Part shown: piece after piece, positions 7,068-14,422 of the stretch
How positions within the stretch are numbered: the first letter of the stretch is position 1
Layout: every line of letters begins with the position of its first letter
Assembly (NCBI RefSeq): GCF_002209535.1
Contig: NZ_NJIG01000005.1
Coordinates: forward strand, 372,001 to 436,000
Reading direction: 5' to 3'
DNA: 64,000 nt
Source: Achromobacter marplatensis
GTDB taxonomy: Bacteria; Pseudomonadota; Gammaproteobacteria; Burkholderiales; Burkholderiaceae_B
Position numbers and translations under genes: made by a program
The notes under the pieces: generated by a model
The model's database searches: none
What the model saw: only the letters and a program-made list of their open reading frames with translations
What the model was told of the DNA's origin: nothing

Positions 7068-8148
7068 CGGAAAAGACCTTGGGGCCGCAATTAAGACGGC
7101 CATCGAATTGAAGCTGGCGAGCGGCGGTGCCGTGTCGCAAGCGGCAATCGCGCGCCACTTCAATGTGAAACCGCCTTCGATCCATGATTGGATCAAGAAA
7201 GGCTCGATATCGAAGGACAAGCTGCCCGAACTGTGGAGATATTTTTCGGACGTGGTTGGCCCCGAGCATTGGGGTCTTAAAGCTTGGCCAGATCTCGGCA
7301 CGGCAGAACCAACACTCGCACAAGCCAAGCCTTGGCCATTCCCGTTCGTTTCCGAAGACGATATTCGTGCGCTTTCATCAGAACAATTGACAGCTTTGGG
7401 GGGAGCGATGGCGCTAGCTATCGGCCAGATGAAGTTAGGCCTCAAAGTCAGTCAACAGCCAACCGCACTCACCGGAGCGTTGAAACGCCCTCTAGTAAGT
7501 GGACTGGTCGACATGGACAGCGCAGCTGACGAGTTCCCAATGCGAATCCCTGGACTTCCGCCGGCCCCATGGGAGCCGGGCGGCAAAGCTACAAAACAAT
7601 CGGAGAGCAGATCCGGTCTGCGCCGTTTCAGCATGGCTGCAGACGTAGTAGCCAATGTCGGTCCTGGCGAGCCTCACGCTGCTAACGACAAGTTCGAGAA
7701 GGTTCCTGAGTTAGCGGACGTCCGCTTGGCAGCGGGCGACGGGATCGAGAACGACAACGAGCTTGCAACCGGAATGATCCAATTCCGCAGTTCGTTCCTA
7801 CGCTCAGTGGGCGCAGACAAAGGACGCGGCCGGGTGGTGTATGCAAAAGGCGACAGCATGGAACCGGTCATCAAAGACGGTGCCGCGTTGCTAGTCGTTC
7901 CAAACGAGAGCCTGACTCTCCGCGACTTGGCGAACGGTGGTGTGTACGCAGTCAACTACGAAGGCAAGATGCTGGTGAAGACCGTCGCCAAGGACAAATT
8001 GACGGGACGCTGGGTAGCAAGGTCTTTCAATCCCGCGTATCCCGACATCGCCTTAGAGAACGGCGTGGACGTCCGGGTGCTAGGGCAGGTTGTGTGGGCC
8101 GGGGCACGACTCAGGGATGATGAGGCAGGGCATTGGATTCGCTCCTAG
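7060..8148 (+). CDS. CI-type phage repressor, S24 (LexA-like) peptidase
   Basis: 362 residues. The N-terminal HTH is about 20-50 (QAAIARHFNVKPPSIHDWIK). A linker contains WPFP (about 88-91), EDDIRAL and ADEFPM. The C-terminal S24 domain has nucleophile Ser in AKGDSMEP (about 266) and general-base Lys in GKMLVK (about 309), so RecA-stimulated self-cleavage is expected. It holds the prophage silent by binding the TTAGGC operators at both early promoters. No Shine-Dalgarno: transcript probably leaderless. The linker motifs recur in the two repressors of the tail locus. Confidence 0.9.
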   Translation: MLNGKDLGAAIKTAIELKLASGGAVSQAAIARHFNVKPPSIHDWIKKGSISKDKLPELWRYFSDVVGPEHWGLKAWPDLGTAEPTLAQAKPWPFPFVSEDDIRALSSEQLTALGGAMALAIGQMKLGLKVSQQPTALTGALKRPLVSGLVDMDSAADEFPMRIPGLPPAPWEPGGKATKQSESRSGLRRFSMAADVVANVGPGEPHAANDKFEKVPELADVRLAAGDGIENDNELATGMIQFRSSFLRSVGADKGRGRVVYAKGDSMEPVIKDGAALLVVPNESLTLRDLANGGVYAVNYEGKMLVKTVAKDKLTGRWVARSFNPAYPDIALENGVDVRVLGQVVWAGARLRDDEAGHWIRS

Positions 8149-8203
8149 CGTTACCCCTATGCATACACGAGGCGAGGCTGCACCCTAACACCAAGACGGG
8201 CAA

Positions 8204-8229
8204 GAAAAAGCCGTCCCTAACGGACGGCT
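8204..8229 (-). terminator. Intrinsic terminator after the 2-TM protein gene
   Basis: AGCCGTCC and GGACGGCT with a 5-base loop, followed on the minus strand by TTTTTC. It serves the gene ending at 8261; convergent cI transcription also ends near here. Confidence 0.8.
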
Positions 8230-8260
8230 AAATACAGATCCGCAAACGACGCGAAAGCCG

Positions 8261-8740
8261 TCAGGCGATAACAGCTAGCATCGCCTGGTAAGCGTTGGGC
8301 CGAATCTTTTGGTCATCTCGATTTATTTCGCTCATGACATCGTTGTAGGCGATGGTCCGCAGCGACTCGATTTCAGGCGCATCAGTCTTTCGGGCTTCGG
8401 CCAGCAGCGGCAGAATTTGTTCCGCCGTTAGCCCCTGGGACTTGGTCAGAAGTTCGTCGTACTTCTTGATGTCCATTTCATTCGGCACCGCCTTGTCGGC
8501 CGGACGAATAACAATCACCATGGCGCCGAATACAGCGGCAATTACCGCCCCCGCAACAGAAACCCAAGCAGGAAAATTTGTGGCCATGGCCGACATCACG
8601 CCAGCACCGCCAAGTATTGCCAAAAAGGTTGATATGGCCTGGATGCGCCGATACAGCCTGGCTGTCCGTTGGGCCAGGCGCTGCGCGTACCGAATCTCTC
8701 CAAGGACCTGGTCCTTAGACTTCATGATGGTCTCGCTCAT
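8261..8740 (-). CDS. Two-TM membrane protein resembling SLATT-domain effectors
   Basis: 159 residues. An N-terminal amphipathic helix (YAQRLAQRTARLYRRIQ) is followed by two adjacent transmembrane helices (about 35-55 and 60-80), then a cytoplasmic helical region with YDELLTKSQ and DAPEIESLRTIAYND. This layout resembles the SLATT family of predicted pore-forming effectors in bacterial conflict systems; the assignment is by eye and tentative. ATG 8740 is chosen because AGGAGG is correctly spaced. It is a single gene with its own terminator between the repressor and the second early operon, a usual place for genes expressed in lysogens such as superinfection exclusion. Confidence 0.6.
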   Translation of the reverse strand: MSETIMKSKDQVLGEIRYAQRLAQRTARLYRRIQAISTFLAILGGAGVMSAMATNFPAWVSVAGAVIAAVFGAMVIVIRPADKAVPNEMDIKKYDELLTKSQGLTAEQILPLLAEARKTDAPEIESLRTIAYNDVMSEINRDDQKIRPNAYQAMLAVIA

Positions 8741-8858
8741 ACGCACCTCCTATCGCGACGGTGGCGGGGCTGGCGGCTGCGGCGCCGGGATCGGCCGCGG
8801 CGGCACATGACCCTTTACCGGGTAACTAAGGTAAGACACCCAATTAACTCCAAAGTTT

Positions 8859-8887
8859 CGCAACCGGTCAAATCATAACCGGTTGCG
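8859..8887. repeat. 10-bp inverted repeat upstream of the plus early promoter
   Basis: CGCAACCGGT, 9-base spacer, ACCGGTTGCG, perfect arms. There is no U-run, so it is more likely a protein-binding site for an unknown regulator than a terminator. It lies 25 bases before the first operator of the plus-strand early promoter. Confidence 0.65.
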
Positions 8888-8911
8888 CGAGCTTCTTGGT
8901 CGCACACAACG

Positions 8912-8954
8912 TTAGGCAACGCCTATTGACAAATCATTAGGCACCGCTTACTAT
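8912..8954 (+). promoter_or_regulatory. Second early promoter (pL-equivalent) with two operators
   Basis: TTGACA (8926-8931), 17-base spacer, TACTAT (8949-8954); expected start about 8961. Operators TTAGGCAACGCCTAT (8912-8926, overlapping the -35) and TTAGGCACCGCTTAC (8937-8951, in the spacer) match those beside cI, so this promoter is under the same repressor. It drives the plus-strand operon from 9058 to the excisionase. Confidence 0.85.
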
Positions 8955-9057
8955 CGATTCGCACTTGAATGAAATGTTCGACCCACGGACCCGCAGCCAG
9001 CAGTCAGGGCATCGCCTTAAGCGGGAGACGTACAGCCACCACACATAGAAAGGCGGC

Positions 9058-9108
9058 ATGGGTAAGGCGAGAAACGCTCTTTGGAATGGCGCTGGCGTAG
9101 GCCAGTAA
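9058..9108 (+). CDS. Possible 16-residue leader peptide
   Basis: ATG 9058 reads MGKARNALWNGAGVGQ and stops 2 bases before a terminator hairpin. AAAGGCGG precedes the ATG. It lies in the roughly 230-base leader of the early operon. Leader ORF plus terminator suggests attenuation or an antitermination site, though the peptide itself could be functional. Confidence 0.4.
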   Translation: MGKARNALWNGAGVGQ

Positions 9109-9110
9109 GG

Positions 9111-9137
9111 CAAAACCCCGCACAAGGCGGGGTTTTG
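9111..9137 (+). terminator. Leader terminator of the plus-strand early operon
   Basis: CAAAACCCCG and CGGGGTTTTG enclose a 7-base loop, a 10-bp stem with T4 on the descending arm. It stands between the early promoter and the first operon gene, so it must be overcome for operon expression. The U-run is short and the hairpin may be leaky. Confidence 0.7.
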
Positions 9138-9191
9138 TGAAGCACAGCGGCTGGAACCCGCTGCACCTCAATCGGACTTTTGGAGGGATCC

Positions 9192-9512
9192 ATGTCCAAG
9201 CAAAAAATCCGCCCCACGGGGATGGAGGGGATTTCTACGCCTGCAAATATACAGCAGGTCGCACAATCGGGGAAGACCCCGGCGCTTTCCCCGAGCGAAG
9301 TTGCGAACGCGCTGGGGCGTGCCGCCGAGGCGCTGCGCCGCGCTAATGCGTTGCTCGTAGTGATCGGCGAGGGCATTTCGTCCGGGAGGGTCAACGTCCT
9401 CAGCATCCCCGAGATCGTTGACATTGCGCTGGATCTCACCGGCCTCGAAGCCGAAAGCGCCCAGGAATGGGCCGATCTGGCCGAGAAATCGGCAGGCGGA
9501 GGTGCGGCATGA
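9192..9512 (+). CDS. Small phage protein, first of the early gene chain
   Basis: 106 residues (MSKQKIRPTGMEGISTPANI...), with GGAGG 5 bases before ATG 9192. Mostly helical from residue 30 on (EVANALGRAAEALRRANALL). It begins a run of ten short genes that each overlap the next by about 4 bases (ATGA) with GGAGGT-type sites at the junctions. No function is recognised. Confidence 0.7.
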   Translation: MSKQKIRPTGMEGISTPANIQQVAQSGKTPALSPSEVANALGRAAEALRRANALLVVIGEGISSGRVNVLSIPEIVDIALDLTGLEAESAQEWADLAEKSAGGGAA

Positions 9513-9808
9513 ATCACTATCTCGTCGCCGATCCCTGGGCCGCGGACAGTCTGCCCGAACTGGGCGAGGTTCACCTCGCTTCAATCCACCGCATCGAGCG
9601 CACCATCGCCGCAATCCACGTGATGGCTCGCATGGTCGGCAACAGCTCCTACGAACCCGAGGCCAACGATTGCCAGCCGCTCGACCCCTGGGCCGTCCAG
9701 GGCTTGATGGCCGGCGTTGAAAGCCTGTGTCACTACGTGCAGATGACCACGCAGGGCATGCTTGATCAGGCAGCACGCATTGCCAAGAACGGGGAGGCTT
9801 CGCAATGA
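9509..9808 (+). CDS. Small phage protein of unknown function
   Basis: 99 residues (MNHYLVADPWAADSLPELGE). ATGA overlap with the gene before, site GGAGGTG. The helical middle (SIHRIERTIAAIHVMARMVG) and the repeated DPWA(A/V) motif at about 8 and 62 are its only distinctive features. Confidence 0.7.
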   Translation: MNHYLVADPWAADSLPELGEVHLASIHRIERTIAAIHVMARMVGNSSYEPEANDCQPLDPWAVQGLMAGVESLCHYVQMTTQGMLDQAARIAKNGEASQ

Positions 9809-10056
9809 CCCGAGCCGCCTCGAACACCACCCCTGTCGACATGGGGATGGCGCAATGGATCGTCGATGTGCTCCAGCAGCGTGATGCTCGCATCTACTCC
9901 CTGCTGAATGCCATCGGCGACGTCATCCCACCCGAAACCCATGAGCACGTCCTGTACCGCCTCGCCTTCGAGATGACCGAGGACGAAACGAACTGGGCCC
10001 AGTTGCGCGAAGCGTTGGGCCTGCCCGCGTACGCCGCGAGCGGAGGTGCAGCATGA
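9805..10056 (+). CDS. Small phage protein of unknown function
   Basis: 83 residues, acidic and helical (MTRAASNTTPVDMGMAQWIV). ATGA overlaps at both ends. No recognised family. Confidence 0.7.
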   Translation: MTRAASNTTPVDMGMAQWIVDVLQQRDARIYSLLNAIGDVIPPETHEHVLYRLAFEMTEDETNWAQLREALGLPAYAASGGAA

Positions 10057-10337
10057 GCAACCGCCAATTGCTGACCACGGCCGGCAATGTCGTTGACTTG
10101 CTGCGCAAGCTGACCAACGACATCGACGAAATGAACGCGCTGCTTTGCGCGATCGAAGACCGCGCGATGGATGGCGGCGGCGGCCTGGAACAAGGCTCCG
10201 TCGCAGCCCTTCATCTCGAAACCCTGGCCCGGATCGGAACCGACATCGCCGAGCGCAATGCCAGTTTGGCCTGCGACACGATCTGCGCGCTGCAGGCAGT
10301 AATCAGCGCGTCCAACAGCGAAGGGGAGGCAGCATGA
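10053..10337 (+). CDS. Small phage protein of unknown function
   Basis: 94 residues (MSNRQLLTTAGNVVDLLRKL). Predicted all-helical with a Gly-rich turn (DGGGGLEQG) near the middle. ATGA overlaps on both sides. Confidence 0.7.
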   Translation: MSNRQLLTTAGNVVDLLRKLTNDIDEMNALLCAIEDRAMDGGGGLEQGSVAALHLETLARIGTDIAERNASLACDTICALQAVISASNSEGEAA

Positions 10338-10573
10338 ACCTCGCCCCCAACTCCACTCTGGTTGCCGCGAGCAGCGCGCTGGAGGACATCCGCGAAACCT
10401 CGCTGCGGCTCCGTGCCCTGCTCGACATGATGACGGGCAACGGCTATGCGATCTTCGAGGAACTGGACGGCGACCTGCGCGAAAGCCTGATCGCCCAAGC
10501 GTTCTTCCTGGCAGCCGAGATCAACGACAAGTCCGGCGCCGCCATTGCCGCAGTCAATGGAGGTCAAGCATGA
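10334..10573 (+). CDS. Small phage protein of unknown function
   Basis: 79 residues (MNLAPNSTLVAASSALEDIR). Helical; resembles its neighbours in length, acidity and a C-terminal Ala/Gly tail, as if the genes arose by duplication and strong divergence. ATGA overlaps; GGAGG-type site. Confidence 0.7.
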   Translation: MNLAPNSTLVAASSALEDIRETSLRLRALLDMMTGNGYAIFEELDGDLRESLIAQAFFLAAEINDKSGAAIAAVNGGQA

Positions 10574-10779
10574 CCACCTCCAAAGAAATCGCATTCCTGG
10601 AGCGCGCGCGGCAAGGCTTTGTCCATGCCCTGGCCATCCTCGACGCTGCGGACAAACTGCCCAACCCCGATATCTCTGACATCGACACGCTGATGAACGC
10701 CACCCGGGATCTGCTGGGGCACCATCTGGAAGAGATAGACGACACCCTTGACGTCTTGCGCGCGGGAGGTGCGGCATGA
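10570..10779 (+). CDS. Small phage protein of unknown function
   Basis: 69 residues (MTTSKEIAFLERARQGFVHA), acidic C-terminal half (HHLEEIDDTLDVL) ending AGGAA like the product of 9805-10056. The repeated GGAA/GEAA endings reflect the next gene's ribosome site being encoded in the last codons. Confidence 0.7.
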   Translation: MTTSKEIAFLERARQGFVHALAILDAADKLPNPDISDIDTLMNATRDLLGHHLEEIDDTLDVLRAGGAA

Positions 10780-11093
10780 GCTATCTCGCCACCTTCACCG
10801 CGGCGGAACTCGCCGGCCACCGGGCCGCAGAGGCGTGGTATCTCGACCTCGTCACCCGTGCCGACGCTGCCGCCGGCAACTTCGTCCCATCCATGCTGCG
10901 CGAAACGCATGACGCCCTGCCAGAGGCGGCGCGGAGCGGTTTCCTCGACGCAATCGGTGCGCTGTTGGTCACCGCCGAAATCAGCAGCGATCCTGTGGCC
11001 GGCGCACAAAATCTGACCGAGGACATCTACATGTACTCGCTGTCGCCCGCCGAGCAGCAGCGGTTCGTGCAGGAGGGCCCGCGCGATGAATAA
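10776..11093 (+). CDS. Small phage protein of unknown function
   Basis: 105 residues (MSYLATFTAAELAGHRAAEA...). Soluble, helical. It overlaps the next gene by 8 bases, slightly more than the other junctions. No family recognised. Confidence 0.7.
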   Translation: MSYLATFTAAELAGHRAAEAWYLDLVTRADAAAGNFVPSMLRETHDALPEAARSGFLDAIGALLVTAEISSDPVAGAQNLTEDIYMYSLSPAEQQRFVQEGPRDE

Positions 11094-11346
11094 GCCCCGC
11101 ACCCCTACCGAACAGCTGGCGGCGGCCGTCCGCGGCCGCGCGCTGTACACGCGGCTCTACGACGAAGCCAAGCGCGAACTCGATCAGGTCCGCGAGCAGA
11201 TGACCAACGAGCGGATCCAGCACGCCCAGGCCACCGCGGCGCTGGGCAACGTGGCCCATGCCCTGGAAACCGGCACGGCGCCGGACGTCGTTCTCGCCAT
11301 GGTCCGCATCGCGCTGCGTATCACGCCGGGAGGGCGGCCGCTATGA
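11086..11346 (+). CDS. Small phage protein with a coiled coil
   Basis: 86 residues; about 25-55 (YDEAKRELDQVREQMTNERI) is a strong coiled-coil candidate. ATGA overlap with the next gene. Unknown function. Confidence 0.7.
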   Translation: MNKPRTPTEQLAAAVRGRALYTRLYDEAKRELDQVREQMTNERIQHAQATAALGNVAHALETGTAPDVVLAMVRIALRITPGGRPL

Positions 11347-11558
11347 GCCTCGCTGATGACATCGGCGACCTGGTGGTGGTTGCGGCTGCCACCGCCTCGG
11401 TTGGTTTTGCGCTCTACGTCACCCGCGACGTGACGCCCCCGGCCATATCGGCGGCCACCAGCTTTATCGCGGAGTGCCCGGCCGTCACCCAATACGAATT
11501 CTGGCATGTTGGCCTGCGGCGGTCCATGCAGATGACTTGTGAAGGAATCGCACTATGA
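11343..11558 (+). CDS. Small phage protein with one hydrophobic segment
   Basis: 71 residues. Residues about 9-25 (DLVVVAAATASVGFALYV) could form one membrane helix, which sets it apart from its soluble neighbours. ATGA overlaps on both sides. Confidence 0.65.
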   Translation: MSLADDIGDLVVVAAATASVGFALYVTRDVTPPAISAATSFIAECPAVTQYEFWHVGLRRSMQMTCEGIAL

Positions 11559-11857
11559 ACCACATTTCCCTTTCCCGTCTGCAGTCGCTGCTGCGCATCG
11601 CTGAACGCGCTGTCGAACTGCACAAGCTCGGAGATGCCAGCCGGCACGCGTACAGCTTGTTTGACGACGCTTGCAACGCCTATAAGCGCAAGCACAACCT
11701 CGGCAGGCTGGAACGCGACAGCGCGCAATGGGACGCCATGATGGACGCCGTATCGGGCGAATACGCCGTCCTGGCTGGCTTCAAGAAGGCCGAATACAAC
11801 GGCAAGCGCCGACTGGCCACCGCAGTCCGCGCCTACCTGAACGGCGGTGTGAAATGA
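11555..11857 (+). CDS. Small basic phage protein of unknown function
   Basis: 100 residues (MNHISLSRLQSLLRIAERAV...), basic in its second half (YKRKHNLGRLERD, YNGKRRLATAVRAY), so nucleic-acid contact is possible. Last of the ten small chained genes, overlapping the BRO gene by ATGA. Confidence 0.7.
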   Translation: MNHISLSRLQSLLRIAERAVELHKLGDASRHAYSLFDDACNAYKRKHNLGRLERDSAQWDAMMDAVSGEYAVLAGFKKAEYNGKRRLATAVRAYLNGGVK

Positions 11858-12633
11858 GCAACATCACCCGACTTTTCAATCCGGAGTTCAGCTTCTCGGT
11901 GCGCGCCGTCGAGATTGACGGAGAGGTATATCTTGTAGGCAGGGACGTGGCGCTGGCTCTCGGCTACGCCGACACCGTCAATGCCATCAAACAGCATTGC
12001 CGTGGGGTGGCGAAACACCACCCCATCCCCGACAGCCTCGGTCGCGTGCAAGAAACCCGTATTCTCTCCGAGGGCGACATGTACCGCCTGATCGTGAACA
12101 GCCATCTGCCGACGGCAGAGAAGTTCGAAGCCTGGGTGTTTGATGAGGTGCTGCCGACGATCCGCAAGACGGGACGGTATAGCGCCCCCATGTCTCCGGC
12201 GGAGCTGCTCGTCGCCCAGGCCCAGGCACTACTGCAGCAGGAACGCCGACTGAGCCAGGCCGAACAGGCCGTCGTGGAAGTCCGCCAGCAAGTCGGCCAG
12301 CTCGCTGAAACCCGCGTCTGGGACCACTGCCCGCAGAACTGCGAACCCATCACCAAGATCCGCGCCAGGATGAACAAGCGATACGGTCTGCCGGCCTGGG
12401 TGGTCGACATGGTCATGCGCGAACTGCCGCTGAGCCTCAAGGTTCACGGCATGGTGCGCAACAACCACGAAAGTGCCGAGGGGTCGCACTACGAGGTGTG
12501 GGCCGTTGCTGACGTTACCCGGGTGTTCAAGCAATTCGTGAGCGAGTGTACGCAGGAAACCGCCTGGTTCGCCACGCATCCGATGATCCCGGAGCGGTTC
12601 AAGCTGCGCCAGGTCGAGGGGGAGGCAGCATGA
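11854..12633 (+). CDS. BRO-family antirepressor
   Basis: 259 residues. Residues 1-110 match the BRO-N domain: VYLVGRDVALALGYADTVNA followed by the conserved hydrophobic ladder and FEAWVFDEVLPTIRKTGRY. A coiled coil follows (LLQQERRLSQAEQAVVEVRQ), then a separate C-terminal domain. Such proteins bind DNA or repressors and tend to promote the lytic decision. It starts at ATG 11854, overlapping the preceding stop. Its place in the CI-controlled operon fits a feed-forward role after induction. Confidence 0.85.
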   Translation: MSNITRLFNPEFSFSVRAVEIDGEVYLVGRDVALALGYADTVNAIKQHCRGVAKHHPIPDSLGRVQETRILSEGDMYRLIVNSHLPTAEKFEAWVFDEVLPTIRKTGRYSAPMSPAELLVAQAQALLQQERRLSQAEQAVVEVRQQVGQLAETRVWDHCPQNCEPITKIRARMNKRYGLPAWVVDMVMRELPLSLKVHGMVRNNHESAEGSHYEVWAVADVTRVFKQFVSECTQETAWFATHPMIPERFKLRQVEGEAA

Positions 12634-13778
12634 AGCAACCCGACCTCAACCACCTGCGCCGAGAATTAACGACACAGCAGCAGCGCGTCCTACAAATCAT
12701 CGAGGCCGGCATCGCACGAGGAACCCCGCCCACGCGCAGGGAAATTGCCAACGAGATGGGGTTCCGGTCTGCGAACGCGGCTGACGAACACGTGCGCGCT
12801 TTGGCAACACTAGGTTTTATCGTTGTTGAGCCGGGTAAGGCGAGGAACATTCGGCCGGCCAACGACGTGCCTAAAGGTGGTGCTGCCATGCTCCGCGCCA
12901 CCGCCGAAAGCCGCGCCGTTATTGACGTTGCTCCTGGTGCTACCGCTGGGCCGGCGCAGCCGCTTTCGGACCTCGCTATGGAGGAAGGCTTAGCCGAGAT
13001 CGGCATTACGGTATGGGGCCCACGCGCGGAGGACTGGGCGGCCGGCGCGGAGTATGCGGTCCGGCTAATGCGCGAGTGCTTGCCGAAGGCGGCAGCCGAG
13101 ACGCTCCAGGACCGCCCCGACGCGGCAGACACCCCGGTGGCGCCCCCTGCCCTTCGCCGGGATGATGCCGGCGGCGCGGGCGCGGCCTGCCGGGGTGCCT
13201 CTGTCCACGGCGACCCGTTCGAAGGGAGGATGGGTACCGCGCACCAGGCCAGCGAGGCGGTGTCAACGGGGGGCCGCGCCATCGGCCATGTGGCGGTCCT
13301 GCATTCACCATGTGGCGCACGATATTTCTCGCGCATCACAGACAAGCATCAAGCCGAGGTATGTGCGCAGCAGTGGGCAGCGGAATACGCGGATGTGAAG
13401 CCTGGCCCGTGGCCAACAAAAGCTTACGCCGTCTTTGTAGCGCCTCAAGCCCCGAGCAATGCGGAGACGGAAGAAGCTCTAGCGCATTTACGAACCATCG
13501 CTGGCTTTGGTGGGACTTTCCAGCAAGCAAAGGAGCTGGCGGAACGCGGTCTGCAACGATGCGTCGCCCTCAAGACCCGGGCTAACAAGGACGGCGGGGA
13601 TTGCGCGAAGCGTGCGGGCGGTGTGGACAAACTGCGGGCTGCGCTCATATTGGCCCGCGACAGTCACGGTGTGGTGCTTCTCTCAGATCCGCCACAAGAC
13701 GCATGGAAGGCCCGCAGGGTGGATGAAGTCATCCGTGCAGCCCTGGCCGCGCAAAAACTGGAGGGCGGGGCATGCTAA
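12630..13778 (+). CDS. LexA-type DNA-binding domain protein lacking the peptidase domain
   Basis: 382 residues. Residues about 5-75 are a LexA winged HTH: QQQRVLQIIEAGIARGTPPT, then TRREIANEMGFRSANAADEH, keeping the LexA recognition-helix pattern S-NAA-EH. The remaining 300 residues have no S24 Ser/Lys motifs and no recognised fold; about 110-220 look disordered and Ala/Pro-rich, and a Cys-containing domain (HSPCGARYFSRITDK) follows. A LexA-like binding domain without self-cleavage could occupy SOS-type boxes constitutively (inference). ATG 12630 overlaps the BRO stop. Confidence 0.75.
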   Translation: MKQPDLNHLRRELTTQQQRVLQIIEAGIARGTPPTRREIANEMGFRSANAADEHVRALATLGFIVVEPGKARNIRPANDVPKGGAAMLRATAESRAVIDVAPGATAGPAQPLSDLAMEEGLAEIGITVWGPRAEDWAAGAEYAVRLMRECLPKAAAETLQDRPDAADTPVAPPALRRDDAGGAGAACRGASVHGDPFEGRMGTAHQASEAVSTGGRAIGHVAVLHSPCGARYFSRITDKHQAEVCAQQWAAEYADVKPGPWPTKAYAVFVAPQAPSNAETEEALAHLRTIAGFGGTFQQAKELAERGLQRCVALKTRANKDGGDCAKRAGGVDKLRAALILARDSHGVVLLSDPPQDAWKARRVDEVIRAALAAQKLEGGAC

Positions 13779-13835
13779 TGTCCCACTTTTCCCACTTCGA
13801 CCAGGCCAAGCAGTTCCGCTGGCCCTTTCCGCCCC

Positions 13836-14147
13836 ATGGACGAACCGAAGAAGCCGCGCCGCCGCAAGAAGGACCCCGACACGCTGTATTGCTCGTTCTG
13901 CAACAAGTCACACCACGAGGTCAGCAAGTTGATTGCGGGGCCAAAGGTGCTGATTTGCGACGAGTGCATCGAAATCTGCAACGAGATCATCGTGGAAGAG
14001 CAGTACCTGCTCGCGGAACGGAAGGGCACCCTGGCGGCGTACATCGTGGAGCAGCAGGAAGAAGTGGCCGAAATCCAGCAGCGCATCCTGAAGGCCGCTC
14101 GCGCGCTTGGTGCGTCGGTAGCACCTGGAGGCGATACGCGGCACTGA
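13836..14147 (+). CDS. Free-standing ClpX-type C4 zinc-finger protein
   Basis: 103 residues. After a basic N-terminus ([11 protein letters not shown]), residues about 17-50 carry [18 protein letters not shown] and [13 protein letters not shown], which is the ClpX zinc-binding domain (CxxC ... CxxC), unusually close to host ClpX. No AAA+ domain follows; the rest is a helical tail ([20 protein letters not shown]). The ClpX domain dimerises and recruits adaptors and substrates, so a separate copy could compete for or redirect ClpXP. ATG 13836 lacks a Shine-Dalgarno; an ATG at 13772 in the other frame has a good one (GGAGGG), so initiation may involve coupling. Confidence 0.85.
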   Translation: MDEPKKPRRRKKDPDTLYCSFCNKSHHEVSKLIAGPKVLICDECIEICNEIIVEEQYLLAERKGTLAAYIVEQQEEVAEIQQRILKAARALGASVAPGGDTRH

Positions 14148-14422
14148 CTGTATTGACGTTAGCCTTGGCCGGCTGCTCAAAAGATCCGGTCTCCGTGTCC
14201 AGCACGGACAACCAGGGTATCCCGGTAGCCGAGTTGTTCACGCATAGCGGCGTGACCGTCTTCCGCTTCTACGATGCCGGCCGCTGGGTCTACTTCACCA
14301 GCAAGGCTAGCGACGTGACCGCCACGCATACGGAGCATTGTGGCAAGGGATGCGTGCGAAGTGTGAACGTCGAAACTAGAGAGGGCGAATGGCTCGTGCA
14401 GGAGGATCACGATGAACACTGA
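14144..14422 (+). CDS. Phage lipoprotein, probable CTG start
   Basis: 92 residues if started at CTG 14144, which overlaps the stop of the zinc-finger gene as CTGA, mimicking the ATGA junctions of this operon, with GGAGG about 11 bases upstream. The lipobox LALAGC ends the signal peptide; the mature part has a conserved-looking CGKGC near the end. No ATG, GTG or TTG lies suitably upstream; the sequence [17 protein letters not shown] suggests an ancestral longer n-region. Surface lipoproteins encoded by prophages can block superinfection, but this is only a possibility. Confidence 0.6.
   Translation: MTVLTLALAGCSKDPVSVSSTDNQGIPVAELFTHSGVTVFRFYDAGRWVYFTSKASDVTATHTEHCGKGCVRSVNVETREGEWLVQEDHDEH

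Noticed and set aside
9192-11857. Chain of small genes as chance ORFs
   Set aside because: Ten consecutive ATGA junctions with GGAGG-type sites and consistent composition show a real operon.
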